DNA of 34,891 nt, taken from Planctomycetota bacterium (GTDB lineage Bacteria > Planctomycetota > Planctomycetia > Pirellulales > Pirellulaceae). The position numbers were made by a program, and so were the translations under genes. Every line of letters starts with the position of its first letter. The stretch's first letter is position 1. The stretch lies in assembly GCA_029259935.1 (NCBI GenBank), contig JAJDEH010000076.1, positions 1 to 34,891 on the forward strand, in the 5' to 3' direction. The notes beneath the pieces are model-generated. The model made no database searches, had not been told where the DNA came from, and worked only from the letters and a program-made list of their open reading frames with translations. This document shows positions 7,388 to 16,097 of the stretch, in pieces.

Positions 7388-7867
7388 ATGAAATTTAGAA
7401 CAAGACGCCAGACTTCGAATCGCCGCGCCGCGGTGGCCGTGGAGTTTGCTTTTATTGCCCCGGTGTTCACCATTATTCTGTTGGGAATGGCGCAGGTCGG
7501 GACGTTGTACGAAACACAGAACACCATGCGCATGGCGGCTCGAGAGGGCGCGCGGCTAGCCGCGATGGATCGTGACGGGATGCTCACCGGCGGGCAAACC
7601 ACGAACTCCAAGATCGAAGAGGATATTCGCAATCTGCTTAACGCCCAAGGCATGCCCGGCGACGAAGTGGATGTCTTCATCGGCGAGGCCGACGACCACA
7701 CGGTGCCCTTCGATGTCGACGATTCAGCAAACAACCTGCGATATTTTCAGCTTCGCATTGAGATGCCCTACGACGAGTTGGGCGGCATGAGTTATACAGG
7801 GATGGATGAATACACATTCGGGGTGAGCGTGGTTTTTCGTAATTCGCGGGCGGCACTCGTGCAGTAG
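7388..7867 (+). CDS. TadE-like minor pseudopilin, second copy
   Basis: A 159-residue protein with the leader 'NRRAAVAVEFAFIAPVFTII' and a single N-terminal membrane helix, the TadE domain pattern, followed by 'AQVGTLYETQNTMRMAAREG', which is the typical conserved stretch after that helix. 'GGGAGG' lies about 9 bases upstream of the ATG. It follows the first tadE-like gene by 37 bases and precedes the tadG-like gene by 56 bases on the same strand. The two TadE proteins differ strongly outside the helix, so they are paralogues with different roles rather than a recent duplication. Confidence 0.8.
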   Translation: MKFRTRRQTSNRRAAVAVEFAFIAPVFTIILLGMAQVGTLYETQNTMRMAAREGARLAAMDRDGMLTGGQTTNSKIEEDIRNLLNAQGMPGDEVDVFIGEADDHTVPFDVDDSANNLRYFQLRIEMPYDELGGMSYTGMDEYTFGVSVVFRNSRAALVQ

Positions 7868-7923
7868 CCTTCGCCTGTGTCCCCAAGCATTACTTACATC
7901 AATCCGCTCGCAAGGAGATTAAG

Positions 7924-10197
7924 ATGAGAATCGAGAGAGGCATCCCTAGGAAACACAACCGTCGCCGCGCGACGAAACAACGCAAGGGCGTCGTTGCGGT
8001 CGTGGCCGCATTGTTGCTCGTGGTCGTCTTCGCCTTCGTGGCGCTGGGCGTCGATACGGGCCGTATCATCAACGAGCAAACCGCGATGCAACATGCTTGC
8101 GACGCGGCCTCCCTGGCCGCTTCCCAGGAACTCTCGAATGTGGTTTGGAGCGGCGACCCGCAGGTTAGCAGCGAGGCTGTCGAAAGCGCACGACAGGTCG
8201 CCCAGTATGTGGCCGAAGAAAACGGCGTCTATATCGATCCAGCCCAAGATGTTCGCTTCGGTAAGCGCGGTTACGACGCGGAAAATGCCGATTGGCCCAT
8301 CGAGTGGGATACTCAGCCCTACAACGTCGTGCAAGTCGTGGCGCGCCGCGACGATCCGGACACTTCCCAATCCGACGGCAAGGTTCTGTTGTCGTTTGGT
8401 TGGGCGGTTGGAGTGCCCAGTGTCGAACTGCAAACTCATTCGACGGCGTTCGTGGAAGCTCGCGACATGGTACTCGTGCTCGACTTCTCGGCTTCGATGA
8501 ATGACGACAGCACCTTTTCTGGTACAAGCGGTCCGCTGGGCCTGACGGCCACCGCCAATGCGCTCGACGACATGTGGGACGCGATGATTGCGGCCGACCC
8601 CAAATGGCCGGGCACCAGCGAATCGAAGTTTCTGTCGACCGGGTTCGGCGGAATCAACTCCTACGAAGGTACCTACGTCAGTTCCACGGATCGCGACACG
8701 ATTTTTCAAGAGCTGAATTTGGATGGAACCGAGCAAGGATACAACTACGACATCGCCCAATCGGCACTGGAGAGCACGGCGGCGACCGCTCTGTGGAGCG
8801 GCGGGACGTACAGCCAGAATCAAATCGTTCAACTGTTGTTGGATTACGGCTACATCACCGCGCCCACCAGCGCCGGTGGCGGCGGATCGGTGCCGACCAC
8901 GATGAACGTCGGCGGCGACACGTATTCCACCGAGTACTTGATCGGCTTGCTGGACTATTGGGGTGCCGACGGCCTGCAATACGCCATCTGGAATGCCTAT
9001 TGGGAATACTCCTGGTCCGAGGCGGGTGACATTGTTGCCACGATCGACGACTACTCCAGTGGTTCCAGCGGGGGCACGCTGTCCGGTGATCCCGTTCAGG
9101 ATTCGTTGGACCAGTACGGCTGGAATTCCTTATGGAACACGTTTTCCGCCCACGCCGCGACCATCTACATGGCGGAAGCCGGCCTGAGCCGCAACGCGCT
9201 GGTCGAGGAACTGACGGATGCCGGATATCTGGCCATGGTCGATACGGGCGAGTTGGCTTTTCCGTATCCTCAAGCTGGCACCGATGCGAACGACCAGCCA
9301 AATGCCAAGCCCAACAGCGCCGTCAGCGAAGCGTTGTGGAAAGATTACATCGACTACGTTCGCTACATGAACTCCGGCCATCCTTACTACAAAAAGTATG
9401 GGTACCGGACGTTGATGTCCTACATGCAAAGCTACGAATCGTATCGCTACGAATCGGAAGACCTGTGGCGGACGCCTCACTATCCGTTCCACGCGGTCAA
9501 GGAAGGTGCCTCGATGTTCCTTGGCTTTTTGGATCTGCTAGGATACGGCGATGAAGTCGGTTTGGTTTCCTACGACACGAACTCTCGAGTCGAGTTGGAT
9601 CTGAATGACGGCGATGCGGTGATCGACATCAGCGACGATCCGATCTCCAGCGACTACGATGCCGTCGACACGCTGCAATCTCACAAGCAGGCCGGCCATT
9701 ACTACAGCATGACCGGCATGGGCTATGGTATCGAAGATGCTCGCGAGCTGCTGGTCGGAGACATTTCCGATCCATCGGTGAACGGGCATGCACGTCCCGG
9801 TGCTCGGCCGCAAATGGTCATCATGACCGACGGCCAAACGAACCAGTATCCAAGCGGCTGGAGCGGACTGCCCGCCGACTGGGACTGGGCCGACTGGACC
9901 GACTTCGATGGTGATGGCAGCGCCGATTACTCGACGACCAACACGGCCAAGATGTACGCCTTCTGGCAAGCTTCGGAAGCCATCACGGCCGGCGTCACGC
10001 TGCACACGATGAGCGTGGGACAGGGTGCCGACAACGACTTGATGGAGGCGATCGCCTTCGCCGGCGGCGGTGTCCACTTGAGCATCCCCGGCGGCACCAG
10101 CATTGCCGATATGGAGGAAGATGTGATGAACGCTTTCGCGGACATCGCCTCGCGAGTTCCCCCAGCCAAGTTGGTTAATGCCGAATCGCCCGAGTAA
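7924..10197 (+). CDS. TadG-like protein with interrupted von Willebrand factor A domain
   Basis: A 757-residue protein with a strong ribosome-binding site (AAGGAG, 7 bases from ATG). The N-terminus is a Tad/TadG domain: 'KGVVAVVAALLLVVVFAFVA' helix followed by 'VDTGRIINEQTAMQHACDAA'. A vWA metal-binding (MIDAS) motif DFSAS starts at Asp187 and the second MIDAS Asp is in 'MTDG' at 636. The helix that normally follows DxSxS directly ('AVKEGASMFLGFLDLLG') only appears near residue 524, so about 330 residues are inserted in the vWA fold; the insert is rich in Tyr, Trp, Gly, Ser and Asp. A calcium-loop-like 'DFDGDGSADY' starts at 660. Last gene of the operon, ending before a terminator. It probably acts outside the cytoplasmic membrane in adhesion or pilus assembly. 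Confidence 0.8.
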   Translation: MRIERGIPRKHNRRRATKQRKGVVAVVAALLLVVVFAFVALGVDTGRIINEQTAMQHACDAASLAASQELSNVVWSGDPQVSSEAVESARQVAQYVAEENGVYIDPAQDVRFGKRGYDAENADWPIEWDTQPYNVVQVVARRDDPDTSQSDGKVLLSFGWAVGVPSVELQTHSTAFVEARDMVLVLDFSASMNDDSTFSGTSGPLGLTATANALDDMWDAMIAADPKWPGTSESKFLSTGFGGINSYEGTYVSSTDRDTIFQELNLDGTEQGYNYDIAQSALESTAATALWSGGTYSQNQIVQLLLDYGYITAPTSAGGGGSVPTTMNVGGDTYSTEYLIGLLDYWGADGLQYAIWNAYWEYSWSEAGDIVATIDDYSSGSSGGTLSGDPVQDSLDQYGWNSLWNTFSAHAATIYMAEAGLSRNALVEELTDAGYLAMVDTGELAFPYPQAGTDANDQPNAKPNSAVSEALWKDYIDYVRYMNSGHPYYKKYGYRTLMSYMQSYESYRYESEDLWRTPHYPFHAVKEGASMFLGFLDLLGYGDEVGLVSYDTNSRVELDLNDGDAVIDISDDPISSDYDAVDTLQSHKQAGHYYSMTGMGYGIEDARELLVGDISDPSVNGHARPGARPQMVIMTDGQTNQYPSGWSGLPADWDWADWTDFDGDGSADYSTTNTAKMYAFWQASEAITAGVTLHTMSVGQGADNDLMEAIAFAGGGVHLSIPGGTSIADMEEDVMNAFADIASRVPPAKLVNAESPE

Positions 10198-10217
10198 CAC
10201 TAGTTACTACCTGATCG

Positions 10218-10252
10218 AAAAAAGCCGCCGACGATTGTCGGCGGCTTTTTTT
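10218..10252. terminator. Strong bidirectional Rho-independent terminator
   Basis: AAGCCGCCGAC and GTCGGCGGCTT form a perfect 11-bp stem (10222-10246 with a 4-base loop), flanked by A-run on the left and T-run on the right. It lies between the convergent tadG-like and FHA genes and can end transcription from both sides. Confidence 0.93.
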
Positions 10253-10272
10253 ATTGAGCCGTTAGGACGAAG

Positions 10273-11241
10273 TCAGTCTTTTTTCTTTGGCCAGTGAATC
10301 TTGGAAAGCAACGGAGCGACCGCCTGTCGGACCGCATTCTTGGCCTTGGTCACACCCGTTTCATATTGCAATTCGAACTGAAGTTTGGCGATGGAAAGGA
10401 CCGCGCCGGATTCGACGACGCACGGCTGTTGCGGCTCGATGCGATTGCCATTGATGGCCACGCCGTTGGAACTGTTCATGTCGGTGACATACCACTTGCC
10501 GTCTTCCAATAACAACTCGCAATGCAGCCCTGAGATGTTGCTTCTTTCAAAGCGAATGTCGCACTCCTTCATCCGGCCGACCGAGAGCTTCGGCTTTCTG
10601 AGTACAAAATTCTCGCCATCGTCCAAAGACACCAATTCACCATAACGGCCCGACCCGCCAGTCGCCGACCCTTCCAAGGTGGTGTCGTTGGGCATGTCGT
10701 GGGCCAGCATGGTATCGATTTCGTCCTGGGACTTCCCCCGCGACGACGATCTTGGATCCGCGTCACCCAGCCAGTCCAGAATTTGGTCGTCCAGATCTTC
10801 CGATGGCGGCTTCACCCGCGATTGGGGCGTCGGCCGGGGCTTTGCACCCGGCGCTTGGCCACGAACGCCCGGCGCGAGGCTCTTCGGATCGATGGCCCCG
10901 GAAGGGAATTTGCCCTTGGCCGAGGCGCGGTCGATATCTGAGTTCTTTAGGTAGAAAATCCGCCGAGTGAAACGGCCCGTTGCCGGGTCGGCGTCGGCAT
11001 CCTCGTGCAGTTTGGAATACCCGACGACTCTTCCCGAGCCCTTGGGTGTTAACTGACCACTGGCAGTTTTGCAGTTATTGGCGACCATTTCGCGGACGTA
11101 CGCCAATTTTTCAAACGGTTCCAACCACAGAATACTCGACTCCAAAGCCAATGGTTCTTTGGAGCTCGCGGGATTCTGCGGGTCGACCGCAAATACTTCT
11201 CGTTGCCCGTCTTCAGTGCGAACTGTTCGCGTTTTCAACAC
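10273..11241 (-). CDS. FHA-domain protein
   Basis: A 322-residue soluble protein. The GTG at 11241 is chosen because AGAGG lies 7 bases upstream; a TTG extension to 11277 has no such site. The C-terminal part is a forkhead-associated domain: 'LSVGRMKECDIRF', 'ISGLHCELLLEDGKW', 'DMNSSNGVAINGNRI', with the Gly-Arg, Ser-x-x-His and Asn-Gly residues that bind phosphothreonine. The N-terminal 110 residues form an unrecognised domain with 'ILWLEPFEKLAYVREMV', and the middle is a Pro/Arg/Ser-rich linker. In this phylum FHA proteins read Ser/Thr kinase signals; the partner is not visible. It is convergent with the tad operon, with the terminator between them, so they are not co-transcribed. Confidence 0.85.
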   Translation of the reverse strand: MLKTRTVRTEDGQREVFAVDPQNPASSKEPLALESSILWLEPFEKLAYVREMVANNCKTASGQLTPKGSGRVVGYSKLHEDADADPATGRFTRRIFYLKNSDIDRASAKGKFPSGAIDPKSLAPGVRGQAPGAKPRPTPQSRVKPPSEDLDDQILDWLGDADPRSSSRGKSQDEIDTMLAHDMPNDTTLEGSATGGSGRYGELVSLDDGENFVLRKPKLSVGRMKECDIRFERSNISGLHCELLLEDGKWYVTDMNSSNGVAINGNRIEPQQPCVVESGAVLSIAKLQFELQYETGVTKAKNAVRQAVAPLLSKIHWPKKKD

Positions 11242-11610
11242 TGATCGCCTCTTTGTCACGCAATGATCTTGGATCAAAAAATGGACTTCCGTTCCGTTTT
11301 AGCCCATCGGTTGGGCTAGTTCCCATGTTAATACGAAGATTCTCGACAAATGTGTCACCAATCTAAGGTTTTTTTCCGACAATCCTCGACTCCGGCAACT
11401 TTTGGCCCCCACCTAGTATAAGGAGACGAAATACACCGTTTCTAGGGCTGCGACCGTGTTCCAGGGTGCCGACCGTGGGCGAAACCAGCCTGGTAGGCAA
11501 AAAGCCAATTGAAGCCGGCTTTCACTTGTCTGCAAAAGTGACATCTGCCACACTGATTTACCTTACCATGTGGACAGATCCCGCCTACCCTCTACCTAGG
11601 GGAATGAAGA
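11242..11610. other. Intergenic region between divergent FHA and cytochrome genes
   Basis: No gene is visible. A perfect 7-bp hairpin, TAGCCCA (11300-11306) and TGGGCTA (11312-11318), lies about 60 bases upstream of the FHA start, and a duplicated GCCGACCGTG-like word (GCGACCGTG near 11450, GCCGACCGTG near 11468) lies nearer the cytochrome gene. Promoters for both divergent genes must be here, but I cannot assign them with confidence. Confidence 0.4.
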
Positions 11611-13527
11611 ATGTCGCTTGCTCGGCTTCGCCTGCACCGAATTCACATCGCGTTTTCCGCTTTTTTCCTGCTGTTGATCGGGAATAGCGAAGGTCGGGGC
11701 ATCGAAATTGAGATAAAACCCGCGTTGAGACGGCCCGTGGCCGTCGTTCTGGCCAGCGGGGGCAAGAGACTGGTCGTCGCCAATCAGCGAAGTTCCAGCC
11801 TGACGCTGGTCGATCTGGAAGCCAAGCAGGTCGTGAACGAAGTCGAAATCGGCCAGCGCCTGTCCGACGCGATTTCCTTGCGGCGGGGATCCTTGTTGCT
11901 GGCCACCGATGAAGGAACCCACGAACTGCTGTTGTTGAACGTGGACGGCGACAAGATCGAGGTAAAGCAAAAACTGGCCGTTAATCATTATCCGGTCAAC
12001 GTGGTCGTCAGCGGCGATGATCGTCGCGCCTTCGTGGCGTCGCTGTGGTCGCGCCGTGTGACATTCGTGCAGTTGCCAGATGGCAAGAATCCCGCAGCCC
12101 AAGTGACTGGCGAAGTTGATTTGCCGTTCGCTCCCCGCAAACAGTTGCTCGTCGCTGACGATTCACGCCTGATTGTCGCCGACTCTCACGGCGGTCGATT
12201 GGCCGTTGTCGACACCGAGTCCATGAAGTTGCTTTCCGTACGGGAATTCCCGGGTCACAACATTCGCGGCTTGGGGGTCAGCAGCGACGGCCGGATGCTG
12301 GTCGTCGCCCATCAGATGCTCAACGAACTGGCGCATACAGTCCGCAACGACGTCCATTGGGGATTGTTGATGTCGAACGATCTGCGGTGGCTCAGTCTGA
12401 AGGCGGTGCTGGATGCCAACGGCGATTTGTACAAGGGCGCGCACATGCACCCGATTGGCGAAGCGGGACGCGGCGGCGGCGATCCGGGCGGGCTGGTGAT
12501 GGCACCCGACGGCAGCGTGATTGTGACGGTATCGGGGACGGATGAAGTCGCTTTTGGCAAAGAAAATGACTTCAGCCTATTCCGGCTTGGTGTCACTTCG
12601 ACACGGCCCGCCGAGCGCGTCGGTCGAGAGTCTCGCAGCGAAGCTTCGCCTTACGAACGCCTGAAGGGTGGCGACGAGCCGAAGGAGTCTTATGACGGCA
12701 ACGAATACGGATTGGCTCGCAAGAGCGGCGTGATGCGCCGGCCCACGGCGGTGACCGTCAGCGCCGACAGCCGTTTTGCGTACGTCGCCAACACGTTCGC
12801 CGACTCGATTTCGATTATTTCGCTGAAAGAACACGAAGCGATCGCCGAGATCCCGCTGGGTCCGCAGCCGGAACTAACGTTGGCGCAGCGAGGGGAATTG
12901 CTGTTTCACGATGCCAGCCTATCGCACGACGGTTGGATGAGCTGTCAAAGTTGCCATTCGGACGGGCACACCAACGGCCATTTGAACGACAATTTCAGCG
13001 ACAAGTCATTTGGCGCTCCCAAACGCGTGCTTTCGCTACTGGGCCGCAACGGTACCGCGCCGTTCGCCTGGAACGCGACGGCTGAAGATTTCGGCGCGCA
13101 AATTCGTAAATCGATTATCCATACGATGCAAGGAGATAAGGAACCAACCGACAAGCAGGTTGAAGCCCTGACGGCTTTTCTGGAAACGCTTCCGCCGCCA
13201 CCGCCCATCGATTTAGCTCGGGGCCAGCGGGATGAAGCGGCGGTTGCGCGCGGCAATGGATTTTTCAAGTCGCGGCGTTGCGATCGCTGTCACGCCCCAC
13301 CGACCTATACCACGCCGCGAACCTACAACGTTGGTTTGACGGACAAGCTTGGCCGCGACCACTTCAATCCTCCGCCACTGGTCGGCGTTGGACAACGGGG
13401 CCCGTACCTGCACGACGGCCAGGCCAAATCGCTAGAGGATGTGTTTAAGAAATTCAAACACAAAGTGCCCGCCGATCTTTCCGAAGAACAGCTTAGCGAC
13501 CTGCTGGCGTTTCTGCGCAGCTTGTAG
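11611..13527 (+). CDS. Secreted beta-propeller / di-haem cytochrome c peroxidase-like fusion
   Basis: A 638-residue protein with an N-terminal signal peptide ending near residue 29. Residues about 35-420 carry repeated propeller blades ('KRLVVANQRSSSLTLVDLEA', 'RFAYVANTFADSISIISL'), of the YVTN/surface-layer type. Residues about 425-638 resemble the MauG/cytochrome c peroxidase family: 'LLFHDASLSHDGWMSCQSCH' with the first haem site C445-x-x-C-H449, and the second haem site C557-x-x-C-H561, ending in 'GPYLHDGQAKSLEDVF'. The protein should act in the periplasm in electron transfer or an oxidation reaction whose substrate cannot be told. 'AGGGGAA' upstream supports the ATG. The propeller may bind the partner or substrate. 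No gene next to it suggests the pathway. Confidence 0.82.
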   Translation: MSLARLRLHRIHIAFSAFFLLLIGNSEGRGIEIEIKPALRRPVAVVLASGGKRLVVANQRSSSLTLVDLEAKQVVNEVEIGQRLSDAISLRRGSLLLATDEGTHELLLLNVDGDKIEVKQKLAVNHYPVNVVVSGDDRRAFVASLWSRRVTFVQLPDGKNPAAQVTGEVDLPFAPRKQLLVADDSRLIVADSHGGRLAVVDTESMKLLSVREFPGHNIRGLGVSSDGRMLVVAHQMLNELAHTVRNDVHWGLLMSNDLRWLSLKAVLDANGDLYKGAHMHPIGEAGRGGGDPGGLVMAPDGSVIVTVSGTDEVAFGKENDFSLFRLGVTSTRPAERVGRESRSEASPYERLKGGDEPKESYDGNEYGLARKSGVMRRPTAVTVSADSRFAYVANTFADSISIISLKEHEAIAEIPLGPQPELTLAQRGELLFHDASLSHDGWMSCQSCHSDGHTNGHLNDNFSDKSFGAPKRVLSLLGRNGTAPFAWNATAEDFGAQIRKSIIHTMQGDKEPTDKQVEALTAFLETLPPPPPIDLARGQRDEAAVARGNGFFKSRRCDRCHAPPTYTTPRTYNVGLTDKLGRDHFNPPPLVGVGQRGPYLHDGQAKSLEDVFKKFKHKVPADLSEEQLSDLLAFLRSL

Positions 13528-13676
13528 GGGCCGTGGGTCGTTCGGAGATTGGGCTGCGAGACGCCTTCGCACGGACCCGCGACCATTTGCCTCGGTTGAC
13601 GTTGGCACCGTCCGCGTTACCAAAAGATGGTAAAGTCGGTTACGGTCTCTCCACTTGTCGCCGAGGAGTTCTCGTT

Positions 13677-15440
13677 ATGTCATCGTGCTTGCGCTCACGT
13701 TCATGGCTTGTCACCATTCTGTTTGTCTGTTGCACCGTCGTGCTGGGAGAGTCCATCACGTTGGCTGGTGAAGCCGCGCCGCTATCGGATGGCTTGGCCA
13801 CCAAGGTCGACCAACTTTTTGCCGAGTGGAGCCAGACGGATCTGCCAGGCTGTTCCGTGGGCATTGTCCGCGATGGCGAGCTGGTTTATGCCAAAGGCTT
13901 TGGCACCGCGAATTTGGATTATGAAGTTCCCAATTCACCGCGAACCGTCTTCGAGATCGGCTCTTTCTCCAAAGCATTTACTTCCGCCTGTATCGCTCTG
14001 TTGATGGATCAGGGGAAAGTCGCGCCCGACGACGATATCCGCAAGTTCGTACCCGAGATGCACAAATTCGATCCGCCGATCCGAGTTCGCCATCTGGTCC
14101 GTTGTCGTAGCGGTTTGTGGGCCCAATTTCACATCTTGCCATTGGTGGGCTGGGATAACCTGCCCATTCACCACGTCTATACCAAAGAAGATGTGCTGGC
14201 CATCATCAGCGGCCAAAAGCGATTGCCGTTCGAGCCGGGAACACAATTTCAATACGGCAGCGGCGACTATTTCCTGTTGGGGATGATCGTCGAACGCGCC
14301 AGCGGTAAGACGCTGGCTCGGTTCGCCAAGGAAAACCTGTTCGAGCCGCTGGGGATGACGCGGTCCTTCATCGAACACGATCCTTCGCTTGTCGTGAAGC
14401 AGCGGGCCGTCGGCCACTACAAAGATCACGAGACCAAGGCGTGGCGACTGTGGACCAATCATGGCTATCTTCCCGGCGGCAGCGGTGTCAAAACTTGTGT
14501 CGAAGACCTGGCTCGCTGGGATCGAAATTTCGACGAAAACAAATTGCCGCCTGGAAAGTACACGGACGAATTCTTCACCCAGGGAGCGCTGCTCGGCAAT
14601 CGCTATTGCCTGGACATGGATGCTTACCGTGTGGCTGCCGCCAGCGACGAGTTGCGGAATGAAGTTGTCGTTAAATATCGGGGCGCTGAACGGATGCTGT
14701 TTACTGGCGGAGTGTTTGGCATGTCGTCGGCGCTATTGCGTTTTCCCGAGCAACGCTTGACGATCATTTGCCTCAGCAACAACGATGACATTGCTCCCTG
14801 GAAAAAGGCGAAGCAAATCGCGGACTTAACTCTGGCTGGCGAACTCGATCCAGTCGACGCCGACCGCCCGAAGAAGCCCGCTTTCGTTGAAGTACCTAAA
14901 TCTGAATTGGAGAACAAAGTCGGTGCCTATCGATCCGAGGGGGGCCACGTGTTTCAAATCACCGTCAAGGACGGAAAACTATGGAACACCAACCACCGGC
15001 GCGAGACTTATCTGCTCAAGCCGTACAGCGCCAATCGATTCCTGCCGACGGCTTACCCCAGCGACACGATTGCATTCGAACGCGAGTCACCCAAGGAACG
15101 TTTCACACTGAAAGTTGAAACGACCGGCGGCGCGACACCCTTCCACCCCGTGGACCTGGTCGACCCGGCGGATCTGAAGGTATCGGACTACGTCGGCCGG
15201 TATCACAGCGACGAGTTATCGGCGACCTATCAGTTCGCCGAGCGCGAGAACGGACTGTGGTTGCGCGTCAACAGTCGCCGCTGGGAACGGCTTGACCCCA
15301 CAATCCGCGACCAGTTCGTGGCCCACGTGCGACATCCCCACGACGCGCGGTTCATTCAATTCCGCCGAGAGAACGGCCAGGTAAGCGGCTTTACGATTGC
15401 CATGTGGCGAGTCAAAGGCGTTGAGTTCAACAAGCAATAG
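13677..15440 (+). CDS. Secreted serine hydrolase, beta-lactamase/penicillin-binding (class C) fold
   Basis: The ATG at 13677 is preceded by GAGGAG at 8 bases; an in-frame upstream extension to 13533 lacks this. The 587-residue product has a signal peptide ('WLVTILFVCCTVVLG'). The catalytic Ser96-x-x-Lys99 lies in 'EIGSFSKAF'. The second motif, usually Tyr-x-Asn, reads Tyr-Gly-Ser in 'FQYGSGDYFLLGM'. 'GGSGVKTCVEDLARWD' and 'FTGGVFGMSSALLRFP' fit the rest of the fold, the latter at the place of the K/H-T-G box. The last ~190 residues form a separate beta-rich domain like those found on other such hydrolases. The family includes esterases, D-aminopeptidases and carboxypeptidases; substrate unknown. 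It ends 18 bases from the convergent HNH gene, with no terminator between. Confidence 0.85.
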   Translation: MSSCLRSRSWLVTILFVCCTVVLGESITLAGEAAPLSDGLATKVDQLFAEWSQTDLPGCSVGIVRDGELVYAKGFGTANLDYEVPNSPRTVFEIGSFSKAFTSACIALLMDQGKVAPDDDIRKFVPEMHKFDPPIRVRHLVRCRSGLWAQFHILPLVGWDNLPIHHVYTKEDVLAIISGQKRLPFEPGTQFQYGSGDYFLLGMIVERASGKTLARFAKENLFEPLGMTRSFIEHDPSLVVKQRAVGHYKDHETKAWRLWTNHGYLPGGSGVKTCVEDLARWDRNFDENKLPPGKYTDEFFTQGALLGNRYCLDMDAYRVAAASDELRNEVVVKYRGAERMLFTGGVFGMSSALLRFPEQRLTIICLSNNDDIAPWKKAKQIADLTLAGELDPVDADRPKKPAFVEVPKSELENKVGAYRSEGGHVFQITVKDGKLWNTNHRRETYLLKPYSANRFLPTAYPSDTIAFERESPKERFTLKVETTGGATPFHPVDLVDPADLKVSDYVGRYHSDELSATYQFAERENGLWLRVNSRRWERLDPTIRDQFVAHVRHPHDARFIQFRRENGQVSGFTIAMWRVKGVEFNKQ

Positions 15441-15458
15441 CCGGGGCACTGGGCTGCC

Positions 15459-16097
15459 TTAACCGGCATCCGCGCCGCGGTTCGCCCCAGGAATGAAACT
15501 TCGCCAGCTTTCGAACTTGGGATTCTTGAGCTTACTGACCAACACCGGACTGTACTTCGGTTTGGTTGGCTTGCGCATCAGTTTCATGCGTGCCTCTTGT
15601 GGAGTTCGCCCGCCCTTCCTCGTGTTGCAATCGACGCAGGCACAGACGACATTTTCCCAGCTCGTCGGACCACCGCGGCTGCGCGGCATCACGTGGTCGA
15701 AACTGAGTTGGCTGGACGGCTTGTTAGCACCGCAATATTGACAGCGGTGTTCGTCGCGAGCGAACAGGTTGCGGCGATTGAATCGCAACGTCTGACGGGG
15801 CACGCGGTCGTAACGATAGAGACGAATCACTCGCGGAACTTGAATGCGAATACTGACGGTGCGGACCCAGTCGTGGTCCGCTACCATTTCTTCTTCGCTT
15901 CGCAGCTCGCTAATTTCGCACCACGATTCAAAATCGTAGTTGGCATATTGGCCCGACTCGACATGCACGACCTCGGCCAATTCTCGATACAAAAGAACAA
16001 AGGCCCGGCGAGCGGGAACCACATGGACCGCGAGATAGCCGCGATTTAATACCAGTACACTAGTGTTGAGCGTGCAACTCGGACCCGTGTCCTGCAT
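15459..16097 (-). CDS. HNH endonuclease family protein
   Basis: The ATG at 16097 is preceded by GGAGG at about 7 bases and gives 'MQDTGPSCTLNTSVLVLNRG', matching the usual start of this family; the frame stays open further upstream without a similar site. The 212-residue protein has an N-terminal 'SVLVLNRGYLAVHVVPARRA' domain and a C-terminal HNH nuclease: 'CQYCG' zinc pair, 'LSFDHVMPRSRGGPTSWENV' with the catalytic His, and 'CVDCNTRKGGRTPQEA'. This lineage is widespread in chromosomes outside phages, and its DNA target and role are not known. It is convergent with the serine hydrolase gene. Confidence 0.88.
   Translation of the reverse strand: MQDTGPSCTLNTSVLVLNRGYLAVHVVPARRAFVLLYRELAEVVHVESGQYANYDFESWCEISELRSEEEMVADHDWVRTVSIRIQVPRVIRLYRYDRVPRQTLRFNRRNLFARDEHRCQYCGANKPSSQLSFDHVMPRSRGGPTSWENVVCACVDCNTRKGGRTPQEARMKLMRKPTKPKYSPVLVSKLKNPKFESWRSFIPGANRGADAG

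Noticed and set aside
7894..8979. Long minus-strand open frame opposite the tadG-like gene
   Set aside because: It is antisense to a well-supported gene and its residue composition (Arg/His/Val-rich) is what a mirror frame of GC-rich coding DNA gives.
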